In this document: positions 16,280-25,106 of the stretch, piece by piece
Position numbering within the stretch: position 1 is the stretch's first letter
How the letters are laid out: each line of letters opens with the position of its first letter
Assembly: GCA_035548375.1 (NCBI GenBank)
Contig: DASZTG010000036.1
Span: 1 to 64,000 of the forward strand
Length of the DNA: 64,000 nt
Direction of reading: 5' to 3'
Origin: JACQAP01 sp035548375
GTDB lineage: Bacteria; Pseudomonadota; Gammaproteobacteria; Burkholderiales; JACQAP01
Notes under the pieces: generated by a model
The model's input: only the letters and a program-made list of their open reading frames with translations
Told to the model about the DNA's origin: nothing
Databases searched by the model: none
Translations under genes and position numbers: made by a program

Positions 16280-17338
16280 TCACGCCGGCGCGGTTTTTGG
16301 CTGGAAAATCCTGAAGCGCCCGTACAGGGTTTCGGCGGCGAGGATCAGCATGAACGCCATGCCTTGCAGGACCAGCACGGTTGCATCGGGCATGTCGAGC
16401 CGGCGCTGCAGCATGCCGCCACTTGCGGAGATGCCGCCCAGCAACACCGCCACCGGAAGCACGGCGATCGGATTCTGGCGTGCGATGAACGCAACGAGGA
16501 TGCCGGTATAGCCGTAGCCAGCGATCAGCGAGGCGTTTGCTGCGCCGTGCACGGCGGCGACTTCCGCCATGCCGGCGAGGCCGGCCGCCGCGCCGCCGAG
16601 GAAGCAGGCCGCGAGCACGAGCTTGTTCACGGGCAGGCCCGCGAGCCGCGCGGCGCGGGCGTTGCCGCCGACGATGCGCAACGAGAAGCCGTAGGTCGTG
16701 TGCCTGACCAGCACATACATGGCAATGCAGAACAAGATGCCGAAACCCAACCCCCAGTGCACGTCGAGGCCGAAGAACGACCCCAAGGCGTTGGCTTCGC
16801 CGATCTGGTGCGTGGCCGGCTTGTTCAGGCTGCCGGGGTCGCGCAGCAGGCCTTCGACGAAGTGGTTGAACAGCGCAATGGCGATGTAGGTCAGCAGCAG
16901 GCTGGAGATGGTTTCGTTGACCCCTCGGTACTGGCGCAGCGCGCCGGCGAGCGCGATCCACAATCCACCGATCAGCATCGCGATCAATGCCATGCACAGC
17001 TTCACCAGCACCGGCGGCGCGCCGATCATCCCGTAGCCGACCACCGCGGCAGCGAGTCCGCCCAGCACCAGCGCGCCTTCCGCGCCGATGATCATCAACC
17101 CCGCCTGCGCGGGCAGGGCCACGCACAGCGCCGTCAGGATCAACGGCGCCGCGCGCACCAGGGAGTTCTGCCACGCGAATGCGCTGCCGAACGCGCCCTT
17201 GTACATGAGCGCGTACACCTCCAGCGGGTTCTTGCCGAGGATGGCGACGAAAATCCCGAACAGGACCATTGCCGCCAGCAAGGCACCCACCGGAATGGCG
17301 AGTGCCTCGAGCGCCCGGCCGGAAGTCGGTGCAGCCAC
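16280..17338 (-). CDS. BMP-type ABC transporter permease 1
   Basis: This 352-aa inner-membrane protein has about ten helices. It carries the family segments LPAQAGLMIIGAEGALVLGG and RGVNETISSLLLTYIAIALF, the second being the conserved 'NExIxxLMLNYIA' region of BPL_perm permeases. It is the longer partner of permease 2. It begins 23 bases after the binding-protein stop. A 91-base gap with a 7-base tandem repeat separates it from permease 2, whereas most other junctions here are tight. Confidence 0.87.
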   Translation of the reverse strand: MAAPTSGRALEALAIPVGALLAAMVLFGIFVAILGKNPLEVYALMYKGAFGSAFAWQNSLVRAAPLILTALCVALPAQAGLMIIGAEGALVLGGLAAAVVGYGMIGAPPVLVKLCMALIAMLIGGLWIALAGALRQYRGVNETISSLLLTYIAIALFNHFVEGLLRDPGSLNKPATHQIGEANALGSFFGLDVHWGLGFGILFCIAMYVLVRHTTYGFSLRIVGGNARAARLAGLPVNKLVLAACFLGGAAAGLAGMAEVAAVHGAANASLIAGYGYTGILVAFIARQNPIAVLPVAVLLGGISASGGMLQRRLDMPDATVLVLQGMAFMLILAAETLYGRFRIFQPKTAPA

Positions 17339-17361
17339 GGTGGCTCCCTGGTGTTAAGGCG

Positions 17362-18477
17362 CTAGACCTTGCCGATGACGCCTTCGACCAGGTAATTCAT
17401 CGACTCGAGCACCGGGTCCTGTTGCTTGAGCGACGTGCCGGCGGCGATCACGGTCTTGCCGGTGTTGTCCTTGATCGGGCCCTTGAAGATCACGAACTCG
17501 TCCTTCAGCATCTTTGCCTTGATGCCGTCGGCCTTGGTCTTCGCGGCGGCGGGCACGGCCTTGCCGTACGCGGAGGTCTTCACGAAACCCTCCTTCAGGC
17601 CGCCGCGCACGAAATTCTTGAACGGCGCGCCGGACATCGCGTCCTTGGCGTGCATGGTATAGACCGTCAGCCAGTTCCATTCGGCGCCGGTGAGGTAGCC
17701 CTTGGGCGCCAAGGCGGACTGGTCGGCGTGGTAGCCGCAAACGAAGATGCCACGACGCTCGCAGGTCTCGACGATGACCTTCGGGCTGTCCACGTGGCAG
17801 GTGATGACGTCCACGCCGGAGTCGACCAGGCTGTTGGTGGCTTCCGCTTCCTTGACGGGCAGCGACCAGTCGCCGGTGACGATGAGTTGCGTGGTGATCT
17901 TCGGGTCGACGCTTTGCGCGCCAAGCGTGTAGGCATTCAGATTGCGCAGCACCTGCGGGATCGGCTTGGCCGCGATGAAGCCCAGCTTCTTGCTCTTGCT
18001 GACATGGCCGGCGACGACGCCGTTGAGATACTGGCATTCGTCGATATAGCCGAAATAGCTGCCGGCATTCTTCGGGTGCTTGCCTTCGGTCCACATGCCG
18101 CCGCAGTGCGCAAAGCGCACGTTCGGATATTTCTCGGCCATCTTGATCATGTGCGGATCGAAGTAGCCGAAGGACGTCGCGAACACTAGCGTGGCGCCGT
18201 CCTGCTCGATCATCGACGACATCGCTTTCTGCACTTCCAGGGTTTCCGGCACCTTTTCCTGCTCGACCACCGTGACGCCTGGCACCTTCTTCAATGCCGC
18301 GGCCGCCTGGGCCTGCGCCTGGTTGTAGCCGTAGTCGTCGCGCGGGCCGACGTAGATGACGCCCACCGTGAGCTTGTCGGCGGCCATGGCACGGGACACG
18401 ATCCACGGTGCGAGGCTGGCGAGGCCGGCGGCGCCCAGCGCCTTGAGCACGGCGCGACGATTGAAGTTGCTGGACAT
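17362..18477 (-). CDS. BMP-family ABC substrate-binding protein, Tat-exported
   Basis: This 371-aa periplasmic binding protein begins with a twin-arginine signal (SNFNRRAVLKALGAAG, cleavage near RAMAAD). The basic-membrane-protein/PnrA fold follows: VGVIYVGPRDDYGYNQAQAQ, MIEQDGATLVFATSFGYFDP, GSYFGYIDECQYLNGVVAG. BMP proteins typically bind nucleosides; those next to hydrolases like these are thought to bind purine-derived or amide compounds. The ATG at 18475-18477 has a strong GAGGAG upstream. The 214-base gap before it is the largest repeat-free gap in this cluster and may hold a separate promoter, so this could open a second transcription unit. Confidence 0.88.
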   Translation of the reverse strand: MSSNFNRRAVLKALGAAGLASLAPWIVSRAMAADKLTVGVIYVGPRDDYGYNQAQAQAAAALKKVPGVTVVEQEKVPETLEVQKAMSSMIEQDGATLVFATSFGYFDPHMIKMAEKYPNVRFAHCGGMWTEGKHPKNAGSYFGYIDECQYLNGVVAGHVSKSKKLGFIAAKPIPQVLRNLNAYTLGAQSVDPKITTQLIVTGDWSLPVKEAEATNSLVDSGVDVITCHVDSPKVIVETCERRGIFVCGYHADQSALAPKGYLTGAEWNWLTVYTMHAKDAMSGAPFKNFVRGGLKEGFVKTSAYGKAVPAAAKTKADGIKAKMLKDEFVIFKGPIKDNTGKTVIAAGTSLKQQDPVLESMNYLVEGVIGKV

Positions 18478-18691
18478 CCTGTTGTCTCCTCTAGGTGGGT
18501 TGGCGTGGCCCGCAAAGCGCGGACGGAACGCGAACCGATTTCGCAAGAGACATGCCAAACGGATTGGCGACGGAATTCCGCAGCGATATCAAGGACGACA
18601 GCCGGCAAACATGGCGCCGAAAGCCGCATGTAAAGGGAATCAGCCGTTCGTGGTGCACGCGAACGGCGCGGCGCTCCGGCGTGGTGCGTCG

Positions 18692-20482
18692 TCAGTTCTG
18701 CGAGGCGAGCCAGGCCCGCCAGCCGCCGAAGCGGGTGATGTCGGTAGCACCCGTCGCGGCATGCGCCTCGCACACGAAGCCCTGCACCTTGGACCCGTCG
18801 GAAAGCTCGACCGTGCCGATGCCAAGCGGACCGGGAATGCCGGCCACGAAGGAACCGAATTCGCGCGCAGGCAGTTCCCAGACTTCCATCTCGATCGCGG
18901 CGCCGCCTTCGGCGCGGACCATGCCGGGACGTTGCGGCGGGCCGCCGGGCAATGCATAGAATTTATAGGCGGGTGCGGATTTGACCGTTGCGACGAGGCG
19001 GCCGCCGCGGCTCGTGAGCTGCGGATTCAGCGGCAGGCCGCTCATGTGCGCGCCGCAGACCGCGACTTTCACCTGTCCCGATGCGATGGCGGCTTTATCG
19101 AGCGCATCCGCAGCCGGCAGCGGCAGCTTCGTGGCGCCCATCGACTGCACGCGCGCGCGTTGCAGCTTGGCGCCGAGACGCAGCAACGGCGTGTCCTGGA
19201 AGGCCGGCGCGAACAAGGTCACGCCCCAAGGCAGGCCGTCGGCCTGGAAGCCGACCGGAATCGCCACCGCGGCGTAGTCCAGCAGGTTCATGAAGTTCGT
19301 GTAGTGGCCCAGGTTCGAGTTCAGCTTGATCGGTTCGGCCTCGACCTCGGCGATGCGATAGTGGCGCGGCGCGGTCGGTGTGACGATGCAATCGACCTTC
19401 GTCCATGCCGAATCGGCAATGCGCTTGAGCTCCTTCAATCGATAAAGCGCGTCGTAGGCATCTGCCGCCAGCCACTTTGCCGAAGCGCCGACGATCTCGC
19501 GCGTCACGGGAAAAAGCGCCTCGGGTTTCCTGTCGAAAAATTCGCGGATCGCGGCGTAGCGCTCCGCCACCCAGGGCCCGCCATAAAGCAGTCTCGCGGT
19601 TTCGAGGAAAGGCTGCAGGTCGATTTCCACCGGCTCGCCACCGAGGCGCCGCAGCGCTTCGACCGCATCGCGAAACAGGCGCTCGCCCTCGCGGTTACCG
19701 AAGAATTCCAGGTCGGTCGCGCGCGGCACGCCGAAGCGGAATGCGGGCGCTGAGCCGAAATCGAAACCGTGCGGCTCGGCCTTGCGCGAAAAAGGATCGG
19801 CGGCATCGAATGCCGACGCGACGATGAGCACGCGCTGCGCTTCCTCGGCGGTCAGCGCGAAAATCGAGATCGTGTCGAGGGAGCGGCAGGCCGGCACCAT
19901 GCCGGTCGCGGAAAGCAGCCCGCAGGTCGGCTTGAGGCCGACGAGGTTGTTGAATGAAGCCGGCACTCGGCCCGAACCCGCGGTATCCGTGCCGAGTGAA
20001 AAGCTCGCATAGCCCTTGGCAACCGCGATCGCCGAACCCGAGCTCGATCCGCCGGACACGAAGTCGGGATCGAAGCTGTTGCGCCCCGCGCCGTAGGGCG
20101 AGCGCGCACCGACCAGGCCGGTCGCGAACTGGTCGAGGTTGGTCTTGCCGACAGGGATCGCGCCGGCATCGATCAGGCGCTGCACGACAGTCGCGCTTTT
20201 CTCCGGCGTGTATGCGAACTCCGGGCAGGCGGCCGTCGTCGGCACGCCGGCGAGGTCGATGTTGTCCTTGATCGCGAAGGGGATGCCGTAGAGCGGCAAG
20301 GTCGCGATGTCCCTGCCCTCCAGCGCCTTTGCGTATTCGCGCAACTTCTCGACCGGCAGGCGATGGATCCAGGCGTTGTTTTTGTCCGCCGCCGCGAGTC
20401 CGGCGGCCTCTTCCACGACCTGCATTGGCTTCAGGTCGCCCTTCAGGTAACGCTGGCGCAGGTTGGCTATCGATAAGTCCAT
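18692..20482 (-). CDS. allophanate hydrolase
   Basis: This 596-aa protein is an amidase-signature enzyme with Lys72 (GIPFAIKDNID), Ser146 (SGGSSSGSA) and Ser170 (TDTAGSGRVP). The C-terminal domain (about 475-596, KVAVCGAHMSGLPLNPQL to TDITRFGGWRAWLASQ) is specific to allophanate hydrolases. It hydrolyses allophanate, releasing ammonia and CO2, and is the terminal step for guanidine and biuret catabolism in this cluster. I chose the ATG at 20480-20482; the frame is open 18 codons upstream but that is repeat DNA. The start codon is 4-5 bases from the near arm of the 253-base inverted repeat, and the only SD-like bases (GGGTG) lie inside that arm. Confidence 0.92.
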   Translation of the reverse strand: MDLSIANLRQRYLKGDLKPMQVVEEAAGLAAADKNNAWIHRLPVEKLREYAKALEGRDIATLPLYGIPFAIKDNIDLAGVPTTAACPEFAYTPEKSATVVQRLIDAGAIPVGKTNLDQFATGLVGARSPYGAGRNSFDPDFVSGGSSSGSAIAVAKGYASFSLGTDTAGSGRVPASFNNLVGLKPTCGLLSATGMVPACRSLDTISIFALTAEEAQRVLIVASAFDAADPFSRKAEPHGFDFGSAPAFRFGVPRATDLEFFGNREGERLFRDAVEALRRLGGEPVEIDLQPFLETARLLYGGPWVAERYAAIREFFDRKPEALFPVTREIVGASAKWLAADAYDALYRLKELKRIADSAWTKVDCIVTPTAPRHYRIAEVEAEPIKLNSNLGHYTNFMNLLDYAAVAIPVGFQADGLPWGVTLFAPAFQDTPLLRLGAKLQRARVQSMGATKLPLPAADALDKAAIASGQVKVAVCGAHMSGLPLNPQLTSRGGRLVATVKSAPAYKFYALPGGPPQRPGMVRAEGGAAIEMEVWELPAREFGSFVAGIPGPLGIGTVELSDGSKVQGFVCEAHAATGATDITRFGGWRAWLASQN

Positions 20483-20486
20483 GTCT

Positions 20487-20739
20487 ACACCCAACGCAAA
20501 GGCGCAGAGAACGCAAAGAAGCGCATAGGAGGACAAAAGCTTGAACTTGATAATCGTCGAAGAGTATTCATGATTGGTCTACCTTGAGTCATCTTCCCGT
20601 ATTCCTCGTGGCGTTCCCGGCTGTTTGCCAGATTCCGCTCACGAAACTTCCGAGCACCGGTGATCAACAGCCGTTCTCGATATTCCTCCATTGCTTTTCT
20701 TTGCGACCTTCGCGCTCTTTGCGCCTTTGCGTTGGGTGG
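20487..20739. repeat. long inverted repeat, CGCAAAGG type, between carboxylase and allophanate hydrolase
   Basis: The left arm (20489-20525) begins CACCCAACGCAAAGGCGCA. The right arm (20696-20739) is its reverse complement, with about 18 identical bases and then looser similarity built from CGCAAAGAA-like 9-base units. The spacer is about 170 bases and I see no gene in it. It fills the whole 269-base gap: the far arm ends 12 bases before the carboxylase stop, and the near arm touches the allophanate hydrolase start. Confidence 0.83.
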
Positions 20740-20751
20740 AGGCAGTACGCA

Positions 20752-23700
20752 CTACGCGGCTTCCAGCACGATCAAGTCCTGCCCGGCCGAGACTTGCGTA
20801 CCCTCGCGGCAGAATACCTGCAGCACCTTGCCGGCGAAAGGCGCCGCGACAGGGAACTCCATTTTCATCGATTCGACGATGACCAGCGCATCGCCCTCGG
20901 CTACCTTGTCGCCGGGCTTCACAGGAATCTTCCAGATGTTGCCGGCAAGCTGGCTGGCGACCGCGCGGCCGTTCGCCGGCAATTCCCGCGCAGTGACGGC
21001 GTCCTCGTGCGCCGGCTCCCCGACATATTCCGCCTGTCCCGAGGCGCGCCAGCGCTCGCGTTCCGCCTCGAATGCCGACTGCTGCCTTTGCTTGAATGCG
21101 GCGATGGACTTCGCATTCTCGCGCAGGAAGGCGTTGTACTCGCGCAGCGAAAAGTTTGTCTTCTCGATTTTCAGGCGATGGCGGCCGAGCGGGAAGTCTT
21201 CGCGTATCTTCAGCAATTCGCGCTCGGTGACCGGATAGAAGCGAATCTGGTCAAAGAAGCGCAGCAACCACGGCTTTCCGCCTGTAAACGCCTCCGTCTG
21301 CCGGAAGCGGTTCCACATCTGCAAGGTGCGGCCGACGAACTGATAGCCGCCGGGCCCTTCCATGCCGTACACGCAAAGATAGGCGCCGCCGATGCCGACC
21401 GCGTTCTCCGGCGTCCAGGTGCGGGCCGGGTTGTACTTCGTCGTCACCAGCCGGTGGCGAGGATCCATCGGCGTGGCCACCGGTGCGCCGAGATAAACGT
21501 CGCCGAGGCCGAGCACAAGGTAGGATGCATCGAACACGATGCGATGCACGTCGTCTATCGAATCGAGGCCGTTGATGCGGCGGATGAACTCGATGTTGCT
21601 CGGACACCAGGGCGCATCCTTGCGCACGGATTGCGTGTACTTCTCGATCGCGAGCCGCGTCGCCGCGTCGTCCCAGGACAACGGCAGGTGCACGATGCGC
21701 GTCGGCAACTCCATGTCCTCGATCGACGCCAGTTCCTTCTCCGCTTTCGCGAGCAGGTCGAGCAGTTTTTTCAGCGGCAGCCGGCGATCGAAATGCACCT
21801 GCACCGAACGGATGCCGGGCGTCAGGTCGACGATGCCGGGCACGCTGCGCGCCTGCAGCCACGTCATCAGTGCGTGCACGCGGAATCGCAAATTGAAATC
21901 GAGCACGAGCGGGCCGTATTCGACCAGCAGGTAGCGGTCACCACTTTGACGGTACGTCACCACAGGCGATGCTGCTCCTGCGTCAACCTGCCGCAGGATC
22001 GGTGACGAGGGAAGGGAGAAGGGAAAAGCGGGAAGAGTCTTCGGCGGTACCAGTGTGTCGATCGCATTGTCTGCAGCGATGGACATCCGGGCAGCCCATT
22101 CCTGGTTGACGCGCGTGAACCGGATGCGGTCGCCGGGCTTGAGCTGGCCGACCTTCCACAGTTCGCTATCGGCGATCACCGCCGGGCAGACGAATCCGCC
22201 GAGGCTGGGCCCATCCGGACCGAGGATAACCGGCATGTCGCCGGTGAAATCGATGGCACCTATCGCGTAGGCGTTGTCATGGATGTTCGACGGATGCAGG
22301 CCGGCCTCGCCGCCGTCCGGCCGCGCCCATTGCGGCTTCGGACCGATCAGCCGGACGCCGGTGCGGCTGGAGTTGTAATGCACTTCCCACTCGGTCGCAA
22401 AGAAGGTCTCGATGTCCGCATCGGTGAAGAAATCCGGTGCGCCGTGCGGGCCATACAGCACCGCGATGTCCCAGTGATTTGAGTAGCGAGGCAACAATGC
22501 TTTCGTCAGGGACACACCGGTCTTCGCATTGCCGCCAACGAAATGCAGCATGTCACCGACGCGCAAGGTTCGTCCCGCGTGGCCGCCGAACTGGCCGAGC
22601 GAGAACGTCGAAGCCGAGCCGAGGTAATCGGGCACATCGAAGCCGCCCGCGATCGCCAGATAGCTGCGCAATCCTGCTCCCGTCACGCGTCCGATCTTCA
22701 GGATTGAGCCCGCTTTCACGGATTGCGCTTTCCAGAACCGCAGCGGCTTGCCGTCGAGCGTCGCGTCCATGGCCGCGCCGGTCAACGCGATGACGGCGTC
22801 GGCATGGAACCTGAGCGTCGGGCCGACGGCCGTGCACTCCAATGCCGCTGCGCCTTGCTTGTTTCCCAGCAGGCGATTCGCGAGGCGCAGCGCGAGCGCA
22901 TCCATTGGTCCCGAGGGTGGCACGCCGACGTCCCAGTAGCCCAGGCGGCCCGGCCAATCCTGCACGCTGGTCTGCACGCCGGGTTCGACGACTTCGAGCG
23001 CGCGCGGATGGTAGGCCAGCCGTGACAGCATCGAGGTCGTCTGCCGACCTTTCACGAAAGTTGGCTCAACGACAACCTGCCGCAGGTAATCCAGGTTGGT
23101 TTCGATGCCGCCGATGCGGGTATCGGCGAGTGCGGCGGCAAGCCTTTTCAGCGCGGCAGGTCGATCGGCCGCGCGCACGATGACTTTGGCCACCATCGGA
23201 TCGTAGTAGGGCGGCACCTCGGTGCCGCGCTCGACCCACGTCTCTACGCGAGCAGCCTTCGGAAAATCCACGGCGGTCAGCACACCGCTGCTCGGCTGGA
23301 AATTACGGGCAGGATCCTCTGCATACAAGCGCACCTGGATGGACGCGCCCTTCGCGACCGGCTTGAGGTCGTCCAGCGGCGGCAACTCCCCCGCCGCGCA
23401 TTTCACCATCCACTCGACCAGGTCGACGCCGGTGACTTCCTCGGTCACGCCGTGCTCGACCTGCAATCGCGTATTGACTTCCAGGAAATAGAATTCGCCG
23501 GTGGCGGCATCGAGCACGAATTCCACCGTGCCGGCCGAACGATAGGACACGGATTTTGCTAGCCGCACGGCCGTATCGAGCAGGCGAGTGCGCACGATGT
23601 CCGGCAAGTTCGGCGCCGGGGTTTCCTCTATCACTTTCTGGTTGCGCCGCTGGACCGAGCAATCGCGTTCGCCCAGCGCGATCACGCCGCCGCGGCCGTT

Positions 23701-24342
23701 GCCGAAGACCTGCACCTCGACGTGCCGCGCCTGCTCGACGAATTTTTCCAGGTAGATGCCGGCATCCTTGAAGTTCGCGCGCGCGAGGCGATCGACCGAC
23801 GCGTAGGCTTCCGCGAGTTCGTCGCCGCCGCGGATCAGGCGCATGCCGATGCCGCCGCCGCCCGCCGTGCTCTTCAGCATGACCGGATAACCGATGCGCG
23901 CGGCTTCCGAGCGCGCATGATCGATATCCGACAGCAAACCGCTTCCCGGCAACAACGGCACCCCGCTCTCGCGCGCGAGTTCGCGCGCGCGATGCTTGAG
24001 CCCGAATGCGCGCATCTGTTTGGCAGTCGGTCCGATGAAGGCGATGCCCCGCTTTTCGCAGGCCTCGGCAAAGTCCGCGTTCTCGGACAGGAAGCCGTAG
24101 CCCGGATGGATTGCCTGCGCGCCCGAGGCCCGCGCCACTTCGAGGATGCGATCCGCTCGCAGATAGCTTTCCGCCGCGGGCGACTTGCCAATGCACACGG
24201 CCTCGTCCGCCTGGGCCACGTGCAGCGATGCGCGGTCGGCTTCGGAGTAGATCGAAACCGACTTCACGCCGAGCTTGCGCAAGGTGCGAATGATGCGGCA
24301 GGCGATAGCGCCGCGATTGGCGATGAGGACTTTGGTGAACAT
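20752..24342 (-). CDS. biotin-dependent guanidine carboxylase (urea carboxylase family)
   Basis: This 1196-aa enzyme has the urea-carboxylase order of domains: biotin carboxylase (about 1-450, with AGGGGIGMR and FLEVNTRLQVEHGVTE), two KipI/KipA-like AHS domains forming the carboxyltransferase (about 455-1010), and a C-terminal biotin carrier with VESMKMEF (biotinyl Lys1160). Family members carboxylate urea or guanidine using ATP and bicarbonate. The guanidine-I riboswitch and UAAP1/UAAP2 in the same operon argue for guanidine, giving carboxyguanidine. A single Asp/Asn position in the carboxyltransferase is reported to separate the two; I could not align it. No clear SD precedes the ATG, and a type-C inverted repeat ends 7 bases upstream. 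Confidence 0.92.
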   Translation of the reverse strand: MFTKVLIANRGAIACRIIRTLRKLGVKSVSIYSEADRASLHVAQADEAVCIGKSPAAESYLRADRILEVARASGAQAIHPGYGFLSENADFAEACEKRGIAFIGPTAKQMRAFGLKHRARELARESGVPLLPGSGLLSDIDHARSEAARIGYPVMLKSTAGGGGIGMRLIRGGDELAEAYASVDRLARANFKDAGIYLEKFVEQARHVEVQVFGNGRGGVIALGERDCSVQRRNQKVIEETPAPNLPDIVRTRLLDTAVRLAKSVSYRSAGTVEFVLDAATGEFYFLEVNTRLQVEHGVTEEVTGVDLVEWMVKCAAGELPPLDDLKPVAKGASIQVRLYAEDPARNFQPSSGVLTAVDFPKAARVETWVERGTEVPPYYDPMVAKVIVRAADRPAALKRLAAALADTRIGGIETNLDYLRQVVVEPTFVKGRQTTSMLSRLAYHPRALEVVEPGVQTSVQDWPGRLGYWDVGVPPSGPMDALALRLANRLLGNKQGAAALECTAVGPTLRFHADAVIALTGAAMDATLDGKPLRFWKAQSVKAGSILKIGRVTGAGLRSYLAIAGGFDVPDYLGSASTFSLGQFGGHAGRTLRVGDMLHFVGGNAKTGVSLTKALLPRYSNHWDIAVLYGPHGAPDFFTDADIETFFATEWEVHYNSSRTGVRLIGPKPQWARPDGGEAGLHPSNIHDNAYAIGAIDFTGDMPVILGPDGPSLGGFVCPAVIADSELWKVGQLKPGDRIRFTRVNQEWAARMSIAADNAIDTLVPPKTLPAFPFSLPSSPILRQVDAGAASPVVTYRQSGDRYLLVEYGPLVLDFNLRFRVHALMTWLQARSVPGIVDLTPGIRSVQVHFDRRLPLKKLLDLLAKAEKELASIEDMELPTRIVHLPLSWDDAATRLAIEKYTQSVRKDAPWCPSNIEFIRRINGLDSIDDVHRIVFDASYLVLGLGDVYLGAPVATPMDPRHRLVTTKYNPARTWTPENAVGIGGAYLCVYGMEGPGGYQFVGRTLQMWNRFRQTEAFTGGKPWLLRFFDQIRFYPVTERELLKIREDFPLGRHRLKIEKTNFSLREYNAFLRENAKSIAAFKQRQQSAFEAERERWRASGQAEYVGEPAHEDAVTARELPANGRAVASQLAGNIWKIPVKPGDKVAEGDALVIVESMKMEFPVAAPFAGKVLQVFCREGTQVSAGQDLIVLEAA

Positions 24343-24348
24343 GCGCTA

Positions 24349-24452
24349 CGCCAAGGGCGTGAAGGGGGAAGGGAGAAGGGGGAAGGGTGAAAACCCTGAA
24401 GCCTGAAGCTGTAGGTCTTTACCCTTCACGCCTTCCCCTTTTTCCCTTCCCC
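24349..24452. repeat. inverted repeat, GAAGGGGGAAGGG type, overlapping the UAAP2 stop
   Basis: The left arm (about 24349-24387) is GCGTGAAGGGGGAAGGGAGA and on. The right arm (about 24412-24452) is complementary (ACCCTTCACGCCTTCCCC and on), with a short 25-base centre. The UAAP2 stop codon (24426-24428) and its last residues GEGKKGKA are encoded inside the right arm. The same family occurs at 53473-53580. Confidence 0.8.
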
Positions 24453-25103
24453 CCGATCCGCCTGCTCATCCCAAATGAGCAGGCGGATCGGCGTCGGGTT
24501 ATACGCATTGCACGGATTGTTCAGCTGCGGGCAGTTCGAGATCAGGCAGATCACGTCCATGTCCGCGCGCATTTCCACGTATTTGCCCGGCCCGGAAATG
24601 CCGTCCTCGAAGGTGAGCCTGCCTTCCGGCGTCACCGGCACGTTCATGAAGAAGTTGATGTTGTGCGTGATGTCGCGCTTGCTCATGCCGTGGTTTTGGT
24701 CATGGTTGATCGCGGACATGAAATTGTCGCGACAGGCGTGCATGAAGCGCTTGTCGAGCGCATAGCGCACCGTGTTGCTTTCCTGCGCACAGGCGCCGCC
24801 CAGCGTGTCGTGCCGGCCGCAGTTGTCGGCGACAATCGTGAGCAGCGCGTTGCCTTCGGTCGAGATCAACTTCGTGCCGACGCCGAGATAGAGATTGCGC
24901 TGGCGCTGGATGGTATCGACGGCGCTGTAGCGCTCCTCCGGATCGCGGGCGCTGTAGAACAGCGTGTCCACCGCCTGGTTGCCTTCGAGGTCGAGGATGC
25001 GGAACACCTGTCCCTTTCGAATCTCCTTCATCCAGGGTTCGCCCGCGGCGCAAACCTCGTCGACGACGGCATCCCTTGGATCGAACTGGCTTGGCTTGAG
25101 CAT
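24426..25103 (-). CDS. urea carboxylase-associated protein UAAP2 (carboxyguanidine deiminase subunit)
   Basis: This 225-aa protein matches UAAP2: FRILDLEGNQAVDTLFYSAR, LLTIVADNCGRHDTLGGACA, ESNTVRYALDKRFMHACRDN, then HNINFFMNVPV. With UAAP1 it forms the deiminase that turns carboxyguanidine into allophanate and ammonia (known for guanidine operons). The conserved Cys, His and Asp residues of GRHDTLGGACAQ are candidates for the metal/active site. It starts three bases after the UAAP1 stop. The C-terminal tail after LLIWDEQ is encoded by a 17-bp hairpin and the start of a repeat, so the last 12 or so residues are probably not native to the family. Confidence 0.9.
   Translation of the reverse strand: MLKPSQFDPRDAVVDEVCAAGEPWMKEIRKGQVFRILDLEGNQAVDTLFYSARDPEERYSAVDTIQRQRNLYLGVGTKLISTEGNALLTIVADNCGRHDTLGGACAQESNTVRYALDKRFMHACRDNFMSAINHDQNHGMSKRDITHNINFFMNVPVTPEGRLTFEDGISGPGKYVEMRADMDVICLISNCPQLNNPCNAYNPTPIRLLIWDEQADRGEGKKGKA
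24453..24491 (-). promoter_or_regulatory. perfect 17-bp hairpin at the 3' end of the UAAP2 gene
   Basis: The left arm CCGATCCGCCTGCTCAT (24453-24469), loop CCCAA and right arm ATGAGCAGGCGGATCGG (24475-24491) pair without mismatch. It lies inside the coding sequence for IRLLIWDEQADR and immediately precedes the type-C repeat. No T-run follows on the transcribed strand, so a classical terminator is unlikely. An mRNA-processing, stabilising or attenuating hairpin is possible. Confidence 0.65.
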
Positions 25104-25106
25104 GGT

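Noticed and set aside
18692..20536. Start of allophanate hydrolase 18 codons earlier, giving a hydrophobic leader that resembles a signal peptide
   Set aside because: That leader (MSSYALLCVLCAFALG) is translated from the inverted-repeat arm. The enzyme is cytoplasmic and family members begin at MDLSIANL.
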